Below are positions 1 through 9,778 of a stretch of 64,000 nucleotides of DNA, piece after piece. Position numbers and translations under genes: made by a program. Source of the DNA: JBAXQQ01 sp037131695 (GTDB lineage Bacteria; Armatimonadota; Hebobacteria; CAIYQO01); NCBI GenBank assembly GCA_964638715.1, contig CAZWZF010000002.1, positions 124,001-188,000 on the forward strand, written 5' to 3'. Numbering within the stretch: position 1 is the stretch's first letter; the number at the start of each line of letters is the position of its first letter. The notes beneath the pieces were generated by a model. The model was not told where the DNA came from. It saw only the letters and a program-made list of their open reading frames with translations, and made no database searches.

Positions 1-2
1 AT

Positions 3-290
3 AACGCATTGTATAACGGTGTCATAAATAACCCATTGGTACGATTACTTAATTTTGGCAACCCGGAACGTCATGATTTTAATAAAGTAATACCAGATTT
101 AATTGAGAGAAATATAGTTTATATCGGTAGTGTATATCGTGAACCAAACGAATCATTACCGGATTACTTTAAAAGAGTAATAGGATATACATACGGTACA
201 TATCGCGGTTTGATATTTCAACCAGTTTTAACAGCAGAAGAAATAGAAAAACCTGAGAAGATATTGGATATTTGGAGAAATTTACAATAA
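3..290 (+). CDS. C-terminal fragment of an unrecognised protein (cut by window edge)
   Basis: The reading frame is open from the first in-frame codon at base 3 to a TAA at 288-290, so this is probably the last 95 codons of a gene that begins outside the window. A TTG at 9 could start a short protein, but no ribosome binding site can be assessed there. The visible part is mixed charged and aromatic (Tyr- and Arg-rich) with no signal peptide, membrane segment or motif I recognise. The next gene on the same strand starts 95 bases later. Function unknown. Confidence 0.55.
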   Translation, partial: NALYNGVINNPLVRLLNFGNPERHDFNKVIPDLIERNIVYIGSVYREPNESLPDYFKRVIGYTYGTYRGLIFQPVLTAEEIEKPEKILDIWRNLQ

Positions 291-385
291 TAATCTAAAG
301 AAGTCATATACATATATCAAATATTGTATCAAAATATGGTATATTTTAACCAGTTAATGTAAATTGTTTTAATTGATGGTTAAAA

Positions 386-3300
386 ATGAAAAAAAACGAA
401 ATAATTAATAATGCCCAATTAGTAAACTTATCAAAAGATGATAATCTATCCTGTATTTCTAAAGATGACAACTTTGATACTAATGATATATTTTCTTTAG
501 CTTTTGAAGAAAATCCATCGTCTTTAGTAATAATGAAAATAAAAGATGGGACAATATTAGACATAAATAAAAGCTGTTTATCTCTGTATAATTATACCCG
601 TGATGAAGTTATAAATCGTTCATCATTAGAAATAGGAATGTGGAATACTTTTAATGATTTAGGTAGGATGTCATCGACTTTTAACGAAAAAGGCGATATT
701 TTTAAAGATAAAATTAAAATTAGAACAAAAAGCTCTGAAATAAAAATAGTCAACATAACAGCAAGAAAAATTGAAATATCTGGTGAAGACTGTATTTTAG
801 CTACACTAACAGATGAAACATACAATGAGATATTGCACAATCAGCTTAGATTAATGGAAGCTTCAATCTCTAAATTTAATGTTCCTGTTTTTTGGGTACG
901 TTCTGATGGAGCTGTTATATATGCCAATGATGCAGCGTGCAAACATTTAGGTTATACCTTTCGAGAAATAACACATTTATACATTTGGCAGATAGATGCG
1001 ACTGTAAATAAAGACCACTGGATAGATATAACATGGCCAAAAATGTGTGAAATGAAAGAGCATCATGGTGAAAGCCGACAGCGTCGTAAAAATGGGACAA
1101 TAGTTCCTGTGGAAATGCATGAAAGCTACATCGAATTTGATAATGAACAATATTTATTTACAATAGTTGAAGATATAACTGAACGAATAAGGATTAATAA
1201 TGCTTTGTTATCAAGTACAAGAGCGTGGCATGCAATAAGCGAATGTAATCAAGCGGTAGTACGCGGAGTTAATGAGGAAGAATTAATAGAAGATATTTGT
1301 AGAATATTAGTTGAAGTAGGCGGATATAAAATAGCCTGGGTGTGTTATAAGGACGAATTAAATAATGATAAAAAAATATTGCCGATTTCAATTACTAATA
1401 AAGATGAAGAATTTTTCAAATCTGTTTCAATATGCTGGGGTAATGATCAACAAGGCATAGAAAAAACAGAATCAGGTATTTTTATAATTGAACCTTTAAT
1501 TATTCGTAACGTTTTTACTGAACAAACAAAAATATCTAATCGTGAAGAATTAATTAGACGTGGTTTTGTTTCGATTGCAGCTTTTCCTATTGTTATCGAC
1601 GGCATTTGTATCGGTTCTTTAAATATTGCAGGAACGAAAATTAACACTTTTGATAATGATGAAGTAAAACTGTTGACCGAGTTATCTAATGACTTATCTT
1701 ACGGAATTGCCACTATTCGCATCAGAAAAGAAAGAACATCAGCTATGCTCGAATTGCAAAAAGAACGCGACCAGGCGCAACTATATCTTGATATAGCAGG
1801 AGTAATGATATTAGCATTAGATAGAGATGGAAATATCATAATGTTGAATAATAAGGGATATGAAATATTAGGATATCATAATGATGAATTAATTGGTAAG
1901 AATTGGTTTGGAAAATGTATCCCTGAATCTATTGTTACTGAATTAAAACGTATGTTCATTAGTATCATGGATAATGAATATGAATTAGATTTAATTCAAG
2001 AGCATGAAAACCTTGTATTGACTGCCAGTGGAAATGAAAGAATAATTTCATTCATAAATAATTTTATTAAAGATGAAAATGGACATATAACTGGCTTGCT
2101 ATCATCTGGTGAAGATATTACTAATATCAGGCGGGCCGAAGAAAAACATCAGTTAATGCTGAAAACGGCTCCTGATGGTTTTAATATCATAAAATATCCT
2201 GGTGGCCAGATAATTGAAGTAAATGATGCTTATGCTAATATGTTGGGGTATACTGAAGAAGAATTATTAAAACTTAATATAAAAGATATTGAAGCTCATT
2301 TTGATAAAAGTTCATTAAAAATGTTATTAAAGCATATTGTAGACTGTGGTTCAGATAGATTTATATCAAAGCTGCGTAAAAAAGATGGAACAATTTTGGA
2401 TGTTGAAGTTAGCGCAAATTATGATAATAGAAATCATTGTTTTCTGATGTTTTCTCGCGATATTTCAGATAGAATTAAGTCCGAAGCACAAATGCTGCAA
2501 GCTGCAAAAATGGAATCAGTAGGCCGTTTAGCGGGTGGTGTAGCTCATGACTTCAATAATATTATGACTGGTATTTTAGGACAGGCTTCTTTAACTATTG
2601 GGGAAGTAAAGACAGAAAAAACAATAAACAGAATGAAAGAAATTATTGAGCTTTCTGAACGTGCAAGCAATCTTACCCGTCAATTATTGACGTTCAGTCG
2701 CAAACAAACAATCGAGATGGTTCCTGTTGACTTAAATGCTTTAATTAAAGATGCTATAAAAATGCTGTCTCGTCTTGTTCGCGAAGATGTTGCTATTCAT
2801 TTTGAACCATCTTCACAGAATTGTGCCATTTTGGCTGATGTAGGGCAAATAGAGCAGATATTGATGAATCTGGCTGTTAATGCGAAAGATGCAATGCCAA
2901 ATGGCGGAGACATTTATATTTCTACTGAGAATGCAATTATTGATAATGCTTTTGTAAATGATAACCCAGGGTCAACCGAGGGTGAATATGTATGTTTTAC
3001 AGTTCGAGACACTGGCGATGGTATGGATAAAGTAACGCTTGAAAATATCTTCATACCATTTTTTACAACAAAAGATACCGGACAAGGAACAGGTTTAGGA
3101 CTTGCTACTGTTTATGGTATTGTAAAAAAACATAACGGATATATTAAAGTCGATAGTGCTAAAAATGCTGGAACTACTTTTAATGTTTATATTCCTTGTC
3201 AATCCGATTTTTCGCCGATAGTATCTAATGTAAAAACATCTTCTCCTGCTATGATTTATAAAGGACAAGGTAGAGAAACAATTTTAGTTGTCGAGGATGA

Positions 3301-3652
3301 AGTGTCTGTTCGTAAAACTGTAACTGCCGTTTTAAATCATGCTGGATATATAGTTTTGGCAGCCGCTTCTCCATCAGAAGCGCGAGATATTTTTAATAAA
3401 GAATCAGATAAAATAGATATGATGTTGACAGATATTATCATGCCAGAGGAAAATGGAGTAGAATTATATCGGTCGTTCTCTATAACAAAACCAAATCTCC
3501 CTGTGGTTTTCATGTCTGGCTATTCAGACGGTCTATTGCATAGCAACTTGCAGCCGGGAGAAACATTTCAAATGCTGGCGAAACCGTTTAGACCGCATGA
3601 TTTATTAAATAGAGTTCGAACTGTATTGGAAAAGAATAATGGTGAAAAGTAA
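386..3652 (+). CDS. Multi-PAS/GAF hybrid sensor histidine kinase with C-terminal receiver
   Basis: A 1088-residue soluble hybrid kinase. Domain order by eye: PAS (about 35-145), PAS (155-270), GAF (285-450), PAS (465-590), PAS (595-705), HisKA, HATPase and REC. The phosphoacceptor His is H721 in GGVAHDFNN, a dimerisation motif typical of kinases with a PAS just upstream. The N box is NLAVNAKDAMPNGG, followed by DTGDGMD and GTGLGLATVYG near residues 895-910. The receiver (965-1080) has the acidic pair VEDE and phosphoacceptor D1016 in LTDIIMPEENG. There is no membrane segment or signal peptide, so it should sense a cytoplasmic signal; the GAF and PAS ligands cannot be read from sequence. No output regulator lies beside it. 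Its last 14 bases overlap the start of radA. No clear Shine-Dalgarno precedes the ATG. Confidence 0.93.
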   Translation: MKKNEIINNAQLVNLSKDDNLSCISKDDNFDTNDIFSLAFEENPSSLVIMKIKDGTILDINKSCLSLYNYTRDEVINRSSLEIGMWNTFNDLGRMSSTFNEKGDIFKDKIKIRTKSSEIKIVNITARKIEISGEDCILATLTDETYNEILHNQLRLMEASISKFNVPVFWVRSDGAVIYANDAACKHLGYTFREITHLYIWQIDATVNKDHWIDITWPKMCEMKEHHGESRQRRKNGTIVPVEMHESYIEFDNEQYLFTIVEDITERIRINNALLSSTRAWHAISECNQAVVRGVNEEELIEDICRILVEVGGYKIAWVCYKDELNNDKKILPISITNKDEEFFKSVSICWGNDQQGIEKTESGIFIIEPLIIRNVFTEQTKISNREELIRRGFVSIAAFPIVIDGICIGSLNIAGTKINTFDNDEVKLLTELSNDLSYGIATIRIRKERTSAMLELQKERDQAQLYLDIAGVMILALDRDGNIIMLNNKGYEILGYHNDELIGKNWFGKCIPESIVTELKRMFISIMDNEYELDLIQEHENLVLTASGNERIISFINNFIKDENGHITGLLSSGEDITNIRRAEEKHQLMLKTAPDGFNIIKYPGGQIIEVNDAYANMLGYTEEELLKLNIKDIEAHFDKSSLKMLLKHIVDCGSDRFISKLRKKDGTILDVEVSANYDNRNHCFLMFSRDISDRIKSEAQMLQAAKMESVGRLAGGVAHDFNNIMTGILGQASLTIGEVKTEKTINRMKEIIELSERASNLTRQLLTFSRKQTIEMVPVDLNALIKDAIKMLSRLVREDVAIHFEPSSQNCAILADVGQIEQILMNLAVNAKDAMPNGGDIYISTENAIIDNAFVNDNPGSTEGEYVCFTVRDTGDGMDKVTLENIFIPFFTTKDTGQGTGLGLATVYGIVKKHNGYIKVDSAKNAGTTFNVYIPCQSDFSPIVSNVKTSSPAMIYKGQGRETILVVEDEVSVRKTVTAVLNHAGYIVLAAASPSEARDIFNKESDKIDMMLTDIIMPEENGVELYRSFSITKPNLPVVFMSGYSDGLLHSNLQPGETFQMLAKPFRPHDLLNRVRTVLEKNNGEK

Positions 3653-5003
3653 TATTATTTATACTTGCAGTCAATGCGGGTCAAAACAATCACGCTGGCA
3701 TGGTAAATGTCCTGAATGTGGAGAGTGGAATTCGTTAATCGAAGAAGTGCAGGTTAGTGCGAAAAGCCCATCCCGGCAAGCAACCACTTTACATAGTTCC
3801 GCTGCTATACCTATCAGTGATGTTCCACCAGGAGTAGAACCAAGACGTCCGAGTGGTATGAGCGAGTTTGACCGTGTTTTGGGTGGTGGTGCTGTTCCTG
3901 GCACGGCAGTGCTGCTTGCCGGTGACCCGGGCATTGGGAAATCAACATTATTATTGCAGGCAGGTTATGCATTGGCATGTCGCGGACATCGAGCATTGTA
4001 TGTTACTGGTGAAGAATCATTGCAGCAAATGCGCATGCGAAGCGAACGGTTGAAAGTATTGCATGAAGATATGCTGGCATTGGCAGAAGTAGAATTAGAA
4101 ACCATAATTGCTCATATTTATCATTTACAACCTGAATTTGTTGTTGTTGATTCCATCCAAACGACTTTTGATAGCAGAATTGAGTCAATTCCAGGATCAG
4201 TAAGTCAGGTTAGAAATGCTGCATTGCGCTTAATTAAGACTGCAAAAGAGACCGGCGCAACAATAGTCATAGTCGGTCATGTTACAAAAGAAGGGCAAAT
4301 TGCCGGGCCGCGTGTTTTAGAACACATGGTTGATGTTGTTTTGGAATTAGAAGGCGACCGTGATTTTTCTTATCGTATTTTACGAGCAGTTAAAAATCGT
4401 TTCGGGAGCACCCATGAATTAGGAATCTTCACTATGGGTGAATTAGGAATGGAGGAAGTACCTAATCCATCAGCAGTATTTTTAGCAGAAAGACAGGTAG
4501 GTATTCCCGGATCTGCTGTTGTTGCAGTGATGGAAGGCTCTCGCGCTTTACTGGCTGAAGTCCAGGCATTAGTTACGCCGGCATCGCCATTCGGCGCACC
4601 ACGCCGAAATGCAAACGGTATTGATATAAAACGAGTAGCCCATATTCTCGCGGTATTAGAGAAACGTATTGGTATGCAGATAAGCAATCAGGATGTTTTT
4701 ATACATGTTCCTGGTGGTTTAAAAGTAACCGAACCTGCCGCAGATTTAGCGGTTGCACTTGCAGTGGCGTCATCTTTTCGTGATGTGCCGGTTAATCCTA
4801 ACGTAGTATGTTTTGGCGAGGTTGGTTTAACAGGCGAGTTGCGTACAGTTTCTCATTCAGATAGGCGAGTTATTGAATGTGGCAGATTGGGATTTAAAAC
4901 TTGTATTTGTCCTCCGGGTAAGCCGCCAAAGTTAAAATCGAATATAATTTGCCAACCTATGCGCGGATTGGAAGATGTTTTTAATATCGCATTATCAAGA
5001 TAA
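3639..5003 (+). CDS. radA: DNA repair protein RadA
   Basis: RadA is the RecA-like branch-migration ATPase that processes recombination intermediates. The 454-residue length is normal. An N-terminal zinc finger is formed by C10, C13, C24 and C27. Walker A is GDPGIGKS at 95-102. The family-specific KNRFGST motif follows about 160 residues later, and the C-terminal third is the Lon-protease-like domain. The ATG lies inside the last codons of the upstream kinase gene (14-base overlap, different frame), so translation is probably coupled. A hairpin directly after the stop ends the transcript. Confidence 0.97.
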   Translation: MVKSNIIYTCSQCGSKQSRWHGKCPECGEWNSLIEEVQVSAKSPSRQATTLHSSAAIPISDVPPGVEPRRPSGMSEFDRVLGGGAVPGTAVLLAGDPGIGKSTLLLQAGYALACRGHRALYVTGEESLQQMRMRSERLKVLHEDMLALAEVELETIIAHIYHLQPEFVVVDSIQTTFDSRIESIPGSVSQVRNAALRLIKTAKETGATIVIVGHVTKEGQIAGPRVLEHMVDVVLELEGDRDFSYRILRAVKNRFGSTHELGIFTMGELGMEEVPNPSAVFLAERQVGIPGSAVVAVMEGSRALLAEVQALVTPASPFGAPRRNANGIDIKRVAHILAVLEKRIGMQISNQDVFIHVPGGLKVTEPAADLAVALAVASSFRDVPVNPNVVCFGEVGLTGELRTVSHSDRRVIECGRLGFKTCICPPGKPPKLKSNIICQPMRGLEDVFNIALSR

Positions 5004-5006
5004 ATA

Positions 5007-5028
5007 ATGGGCAGGATATCCTGCCCAT
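5007..5028. terminator. Palindromic terminator between radA and argF
   Basis: A perfect 22-base palindrome, ATGGGCAGG-ATAT-CCTGCCCAT, gives a 9-bp stem and 4-base loop. It begins 3 bases after the radA stop and lies between convergent genes, with AT-rich flanks on both sides, so it can serve both strands. Confidence 0.75.
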
Positions 5029-5055
5029 AAAACTAAATATTAATTTTTTAACAAA

Positions 5056-5994
5056 TTACATCTTCCAGCCTAAAGCCAACGCTATAACAGCTTTCTGAGC
5101 ATGAAGCCGGTTTTCTGCTTCATCAAATACTACTGACTGCGGTCCGTCGATTACTTCATCAGTAATCTCTTCACCGCGATGTGCCGGCATACAATGCATG
5201 ACTAATGCGCCGGGATTAGCTGCATTTAATAGTCTGCTATTTAATTGATATGGTGGGAAAATCTGTTTTCTTTTTTCTGCTTCTTCTTCTTGCCCCATAC
5301 TGGTCCAAACATCGGTATATATTGCATCTGCGCCAGTTACTGCCTCAATCGGGTCAGCAGTTATAATAACTTCTGACCCAGTTTCTTTGCAGATTGCGAG
5401 TGTTCTTGCAGTTACCGCTTCATCCGGTTCATATCCAGCAGGGCAGCCGACACGAATGTTAGTGCCTAACTTAGCAGCCAATAACATCAAGCTGTGAGTC
5501 ACATTATTACCGTCGCCTACATAAGCAAGGGTTAATCCTTTCGGGTCGCCTTTTTTCTCTATGATTGTTTGGAAATCAGCAAGTGCCTGGCATGGATGTT
5601 CATAATCTGATAGGGCATTAATTACCGGAATAGTAGCATTGTACGCTAATTCCTCAACTGTTTTATGTTCAAATACCCGTGCCATGATGATATTTACCCA
5701 GCGTGAAAGATTTAATGCGACATCTTTTGCTGTTTCTCTTTTGCCAATACCGATGTCAGATGGCTGCAGATAGATAGCGTGTCCGCCCATTTGAGTCATT
5801 CCAGTTTCAAATGTAACGCGAGTTCTCAACGATGGTTTTTCGAAAATCATCGCCATAGTCATACCGGATGCAATGTTTGCAACTCGATATGATCTTTTTT
5901 TAATTTCAGCCGCTGCTGCAAGTATTAATGTAATCTCTTCTGATGTATAGTCATCTATTGATAATAAATATCTATTTTTCAATATCGTTGTCAT
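5056..5994 (-). CDS. argF: Ornithine carbamoyltransferase
   Basis: ArgF makes citrulline from ornithine and carbamoyl phosphate in arginine synthesis. The 312 residues carry the carbamoyl-phosphate loop SLRTR, the HPCQ motif (in YEHPCQALAD), the ornithine-specific DVWTSMGQ loop and HCMPAHRGEE, which carries the catalytic Cys. The SMG loop favours ornithine over aspartate carbamoyltransferase. An AGGAG lies 8 bases before the ATG, inside the end of the upstream membrane-protein gene, which overlaps it by 23 bases; the two are probably co-translated. No other arginine gene is in the window. Confidence 0.96.
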   Translation of the reverse strand: MTTILKNRYLLSIDDYTSEEITLILAAAAEIKKRSYRVANIASGMTMAMIFEKPSLRTRVTFETGMTQMGGHAIYLQPSDIGIGKRETAKDVALNLSRWVNIIMARVFEHKTVEELAYNATIPVINALSDYEHPCQALADFQTIIEKKGDPKGLTLAYVGDGNNVTHSLMLLAAKLGTNIRVGCPAGYEPDEAVTARTLAICKETGSEVIITADPIEAVTGADAIYTDVWTSMGQEEEAEKRKQIFPPYQLNSRLLNAANPGALVMHCMPAHRGEEITDEVIDGPQSVVFDEAENRLHAQKAVIALALGWKM

Positions 5995-6373
5995 TTGTAA
6001 TCTCCTGTGTCATGAGTTCGCCGCTATCAACTTTGCGAATATTTGTGATTAACCTGATGAAGGCTATCAATGCTATTACAAAAGCAATTATAACAACTGT
6101 TAATTTATCAGCGGGCAATGTTGATAAATTAAATAAATCGGCGAATAGGTCTCTATTAATTCTGGGTGGAATGATTCTGCTTGTATAACAGAATACAGAA
6201 ATTATGATTGCAAAGGTTATCCACACCTCTGCAATCAATCCACGTTTGCGTGATTTAGGTATTCCTTGTGATGTCATGCGCATATTAAGCATATTGGTGA
6301 CAAGCATCAATGCAAATGCAGAAATTAATATTATAGCGATATATTCGCCGACTAAAGGTGATATGTTTGGCAT
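5972..6373 (-). CDS. Small membrane protein upstream of argF, unknown function
   Basis: A 133-residue protein with three predicted membrane segments (about 10-30, 48-68 and 92-110), a basic loop (SRKRG) after the first, and a charged, acidic C-terminal tail of about 20 residues. I do not recognise a family. It overlaps argF by 23 bases in another frame and supplies the argF ribosome binding site, so the pair is an operon. Whether it acts in arginine metabolism is unknown. Confidence 0.7.
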   Translation of the reverse strand: MPNISPLVGEYIAIILISAFALMLVTNMLNMRMTSQGIPKSRKRGLIAEVWITFAIIISVFCYTSRIIPPRINRDLFADLFNLSTLPADKLTVVIIAFVIALIAFIRLITNIRKVDSGELMTQEITNDNDIEK

Positions 6374-6503
6374 AATTATGTTTAAATATTACAGTATTTT
6401 TAACCTCAAAGTCAAAAATAAAAAATAATGCTGATGCCAATAGTAAAATCGAAACAAAATACCATGTAAAAGTGTATATATATAAGACGAAATCTTCTGT
6501 AAA

Positions 6504-9500
6504 GTGAATAAAAATACAAATATGCATAAAATATTAATCGTTTTCATCATGCTGATATCATCAGCATTAATTTTTGCTGGTGTGCCGGGATTATTAAGTA
6601 ATGAAGCAGATGCCTTATATGATGTTAATTTTAAATTGACAAGAAATCCAGAAGCTGCCGTGGGAAATGTTGTAAATATTTATCTGAATTGGGTTGAACA
6701 AGGTGTATTTACCCGTATAGGAATCGCCAGTGATCGTATTGTAATTGATGATGTAAAAAAAGGCATCTCAAAAAGGTATGTTGATGTTAAATATACTTTT
6801 AATACTTCTACATCATATGCAATAACCGCATCACGCCGAAAAGAAAAAATTATCATATCAATTAATAATGTAAAAGTTCTTGCAGAAATTGTGAAGAATC
6901 CAGGTGGTTCAGAAGTCGGCATCGTTGCTGATGATGGAATTAATCTTGTGAACCCATCTTTGCAGGCGATAGAACCAGTGATTTTTTCTGATAATTTTAT
7001 GCGCACTGCTGATGAAACAACTACATGGAAAACTGTTTCAGGCAAATGGGGTCTGCAAACCGCATGGGACGAAGACCCGCATAAAAGTGCAGTTAAAGAT
7101 TTAAGTGCTGGATATGCCCAAAATCCATTCGCATGGGTGGGAAAGCGGGATGCTGATGTTCCTGCCTTATGTGTAAATGGTGAATTAAATTGGGATGATT
7201 ATGTATATACAGCAGCTGTTCGAGGGCGTGATGGCGGTATAGTAGGTTTAGCCGCTAATCTGAATATAAATAATGACGGATACTTAGTTCGCTGGTCATC
7301 AGCCAGTGGGACAGTTGAAAAAGCTAATAAATTAGAATTATGTCAAATTATCGATGGGAAAACAACAGTGATTTCAACCATTAACGGTGGTTTTATTCCT
7401 GATCAATGGTACAAAATCAGTATAGTAAGTACTATCGATGAAATAAAGTTTTTAATTGATGGCAACGAAAAGATTTCATTAAAAAATCCGGTATATTGGC
7501 ATGGGAAAATAGGACTTTATGCAGACGGTGCAAAAAGTGCCTTATATGATGATATTTCTGTTTATGGTAAAAATGTTAAAACAGATATCATGGCTGAACA
7601 TGCTTCTGCTCGGATTGCTGAAAAAGTTAGTGAAGATGGCGCGATGAGCGTATGGACTGACAGCAATCGCGAATGGACATTATCGTATCCATCTGGTGCA
7701 TATTGCGGTATTTATCATTATGATGTTTCAGGAGATCAATGGGTATCTTTAAAACTGACTCCATCTGCACAAGATAGCGGAACACTTACAATTGCGTTAG
7801 GTTCAAATGGCATACAGATTGAAACAGGTGTCTATGCGCAGATAAACCGTAAACCAGCAGCAACTGTAAACGATAAACCCAAGACAAATTTGAGAATATG
7901 CATGGATGATAAAGTTTTTGCCGAAAAGGAGATTCCGCAATTAAATCCAAATGAAGAATATGATCTGCGATTCGCAAAAGAAGGCAAGAAGTATATTTTT
8001 GAAATTGATGGCGATACAGTTTTAGATACAGATAAAGCACCAGAACCTAATGGCAATAGACCGGCTTTCATTGGAATTAAAGCATATCGTTCTGTGAAAA
8101 ATACTCTCGCTTTAGGAAAACAGATACTGGATTACACTTTTTCTGACTCGCCTACAGACTGGACAACCGAAGGAACATGGTTATCTACTGTTCGCTGGGC
8201 ATGTTCACCGCAATGGTCATTCCTGGGAGGATCAAGTCGTGGTGACGCGGTACTTTGGCATAAAAATAAGTTCTTTGGCAATCAGGATTTCGAAGCTTTT
8301 GTAGGCATTACCATGGAATATCCGGGTGAGACAGAAGTATATTACGATAGATATAAAAATGTCGGTATAACAATATGTGGAGATGGTGTTAACCCGCGTA
8401 ATGGCTATGCCGCTATTTATGGCGCGGATGATATAAATGGCAATCCTAACCAACGGATAGTGTTATTAAGAAATGGTGTTGAAATTGCCTCTATACCAAA
8501 TATTATGCCAGGTTATGAAGACGCCCATCGGCGCTGGTTTCATGTTGAATTACATAAAATCGGGAATAAAATTGATTTCTTATTAGACGGAAATACCATG
8601 TTGTCATACACAGACAACGAACCAATAGAAGGCGGCATACCTGCTGTCTGGACATTTAATAGTGGCATTTCAGTCGCTCGTGTTCGATTATTTTATAATG
8701 GAAAAACAGAAACAGCGCCAGAACAAAAGATATTTATTGAGCATCCTGCCATTCCTGAATGGGTAAATATCTGTGATAAATTGACTTTGGATTTATCTAC
8801 CTCATGGTCGGTTACTAATAAACCTTTGAAGTTCATCAGCGAGATTAAGCAGCATCCTGATGGAGACACCAGCACCGTTACTTTTATCGGTACAAAAGCT
8901 GTTATAAATCCAACAAAACCAGGTTATTACTGGTATCAAATCTATATAGTTGATGGTGAAAATAAATCAAGAGCATTTAATATTTCTTTTCTTGCCTGTG
9001 ATTCAAACTTGGTACGTGTCAAAGATAATATAAGATTGTTATATCGATTTGATCAAGGAACTGGAAGGGATTTAAAAGATGTCAGCGGCGTTGATCCAAT
9101 AGCAGATATGCGAATAATAGAACCGAGTAAAACAGCATGGCTGCCAAAGCGAGGGATTCATATCTCTGATGGCGGAATTATATCTACATCTAAAACAAAC
9201 GACAAATTATCATCTATCATCACAAAAAAACAATGTACTTTAGAGTTCTGGCTGAGTACAGATACACTTAACCCGCCTCGTGAAACCAGCGATAATTGGA
9301 AAGGTGCAATATTTTCCTGGCAAGCTCCTGGCGACAAGGTTAACTTTAGTTTTGGACATAAACAATCATATTTGGGAATGTTGGTTCATTCTACTAATGT
9401 TGATTATCGCGCATATCAATTTTATGGTGATTCCGCATTTGATACAATGCGAACATTTCGGACCGGTTTGACGCATATTGTAGTAACCTGGGATGGGACG

Positions 9501-9716
9501 AATACATATTATTATCGCAATGGTCAGAAGGTTGCTGCTTTGTCTGGTAATTGGGGAACTGCGGAATGGGCATCATCAGGAATAATTTCAATTGGCAATG
9601 ATTTATCATGGCAGCGCAGCTATTATGGCAAATATTATCTCGCTGCTGTGTATGATAAAGCATTCACGCAAGAACAAATTACAAGAAATTTCAATGCTGG
9701 ACCAGACGCAAATTAA
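6504..9716 (+). CDS. Large secreted multi-domain LamG/concanavalin-like protein
   Basis: A 1070-residue exported protein. A GTG start at 6504 is used here; an in-frame ATG at 6522 is equally possible, and neither has a good Shine-Dalgarno. Residues about 9-26 form a signal peptide. Two similar beta-sandwich modules of the LamG/DUF1080 type lie at about 155-355 and 545-735, each ending with a ligand-pocket style stretch on 'idgn' loops. An Ig/PKD-like segment lies at about 750-835. A classic LamG domain at 845-1070 ends in AVYDKAFTQEQITRNFNAG, the usual final strand of bacterial LamG domains. Such proteins bind cell-surface or environmental polysaccharide; no catalytic domain is evident. It stands alone, ending just before a hairpin shared with ftsK. 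Confidence 0.85.
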   Translation: MNKNTNMHKILIVFIMLISSALIFAGVPGLLSNEADALYDVNFKLTRNPEAAVGNVVNIYLNWVEQGVFTRIGIASDRIVIDDVKKGISKRYVDVKYTFNTSTSYAITASRRKEKIIISINNVKVLAEIVKNPGGSEVGIVADDGINLVNPSLQAIEPVIFSDNFMRTADETTTWKTVSGKWGLQTAWDEDPHKSAVKDLSAGYAQNPFAWVGKRDADVPALCVNGELNWDDYVYTAAVRGRDGGIVGLAANLNINNDGYLVRWSSASGTVEKANKLELCQIIDGKTTVISTINGGFIPDQWYKISIVSTIDEIKFLIDGNEKISLKNPVYWHGKIGLYADGAKSALYDDISVYGKNVKTDIMAEHASARIAEKVSEDGAMSVWTDSNREWTLSYPSGAYCGIYHYDVSGDQWVSLKLTPSAQDSGTLTIALGSNGIQIETGVYAQINRKPAATVNDKPKTNLRICMDDKVFAEKEIPQLNPNEEYDLRFAKEGKKYIFEIDGDTVLDTDKAPEPNGNRPAFIGIKAYRSVKNTLALGKQILDYTFSDSPTDWTTEGTWLSTVRWACSPQWSFLGGSSRGDAVLWHKNKFFGNQDFEAFVGITMEYPGETEVYYDRYKNVGITICGDGVNPRNGYAAIYGADDINGNPNQRIVLLRNGVEIASIPNIMPGYEDAHRRWFHVELHKIGNKIDFLLDGNTMLSYTDNEPIEGGIPAVWTFNSGISVARVRLFYNGKTETAPEQKIFIEHPAIPEWVNICDKLTLDLSTSWSVTNKPLKFISEIKQHPDGDTSTVTFIGTKAVINPTKPGYYWYQIYIVDGENKSRAFNISFLACDSNLVRVKDNIRLLYRFDQGTGRDLKDVSGVDPIADMRIIEPSKTAWLPKRGIHISDGGIISTSKTNDKLSSIITKKQCTLEFWLSTDTLNPPRETSDNWKGAIFSWQAPGDKVNFSFGHKQSYLGMLVHSTNVDYRAYQFYGDSAFDTMRTFRTGLTHIVVTWDGTNTYYYRNGQKVAALSGNWGTAEWASSGIISIGNDLSWQRSYYGKYYLAAVYDKAFTQEQITRNFNAGPDAN

Positions 9717-9746
9717 TTATTGAAGTTTATTATGACATTAAATAAC

Positions 9747-9771
9747 CCCGGTCATTCTGGCTATGACCGGG
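9747..9771. terminator. Bidirectional terminator
   Basis: Stem CCCGGTCAT/ATGACCGGG (9 bp) with a 7-base loop, followed on the plus strand by an AT-rich stretch. It sits 30 bases after the lectin-like gene and 8 bases beyond the convergent ftsK stop. Confidence 0.75.
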
Positions 9772-9778
9772 AGTTATA

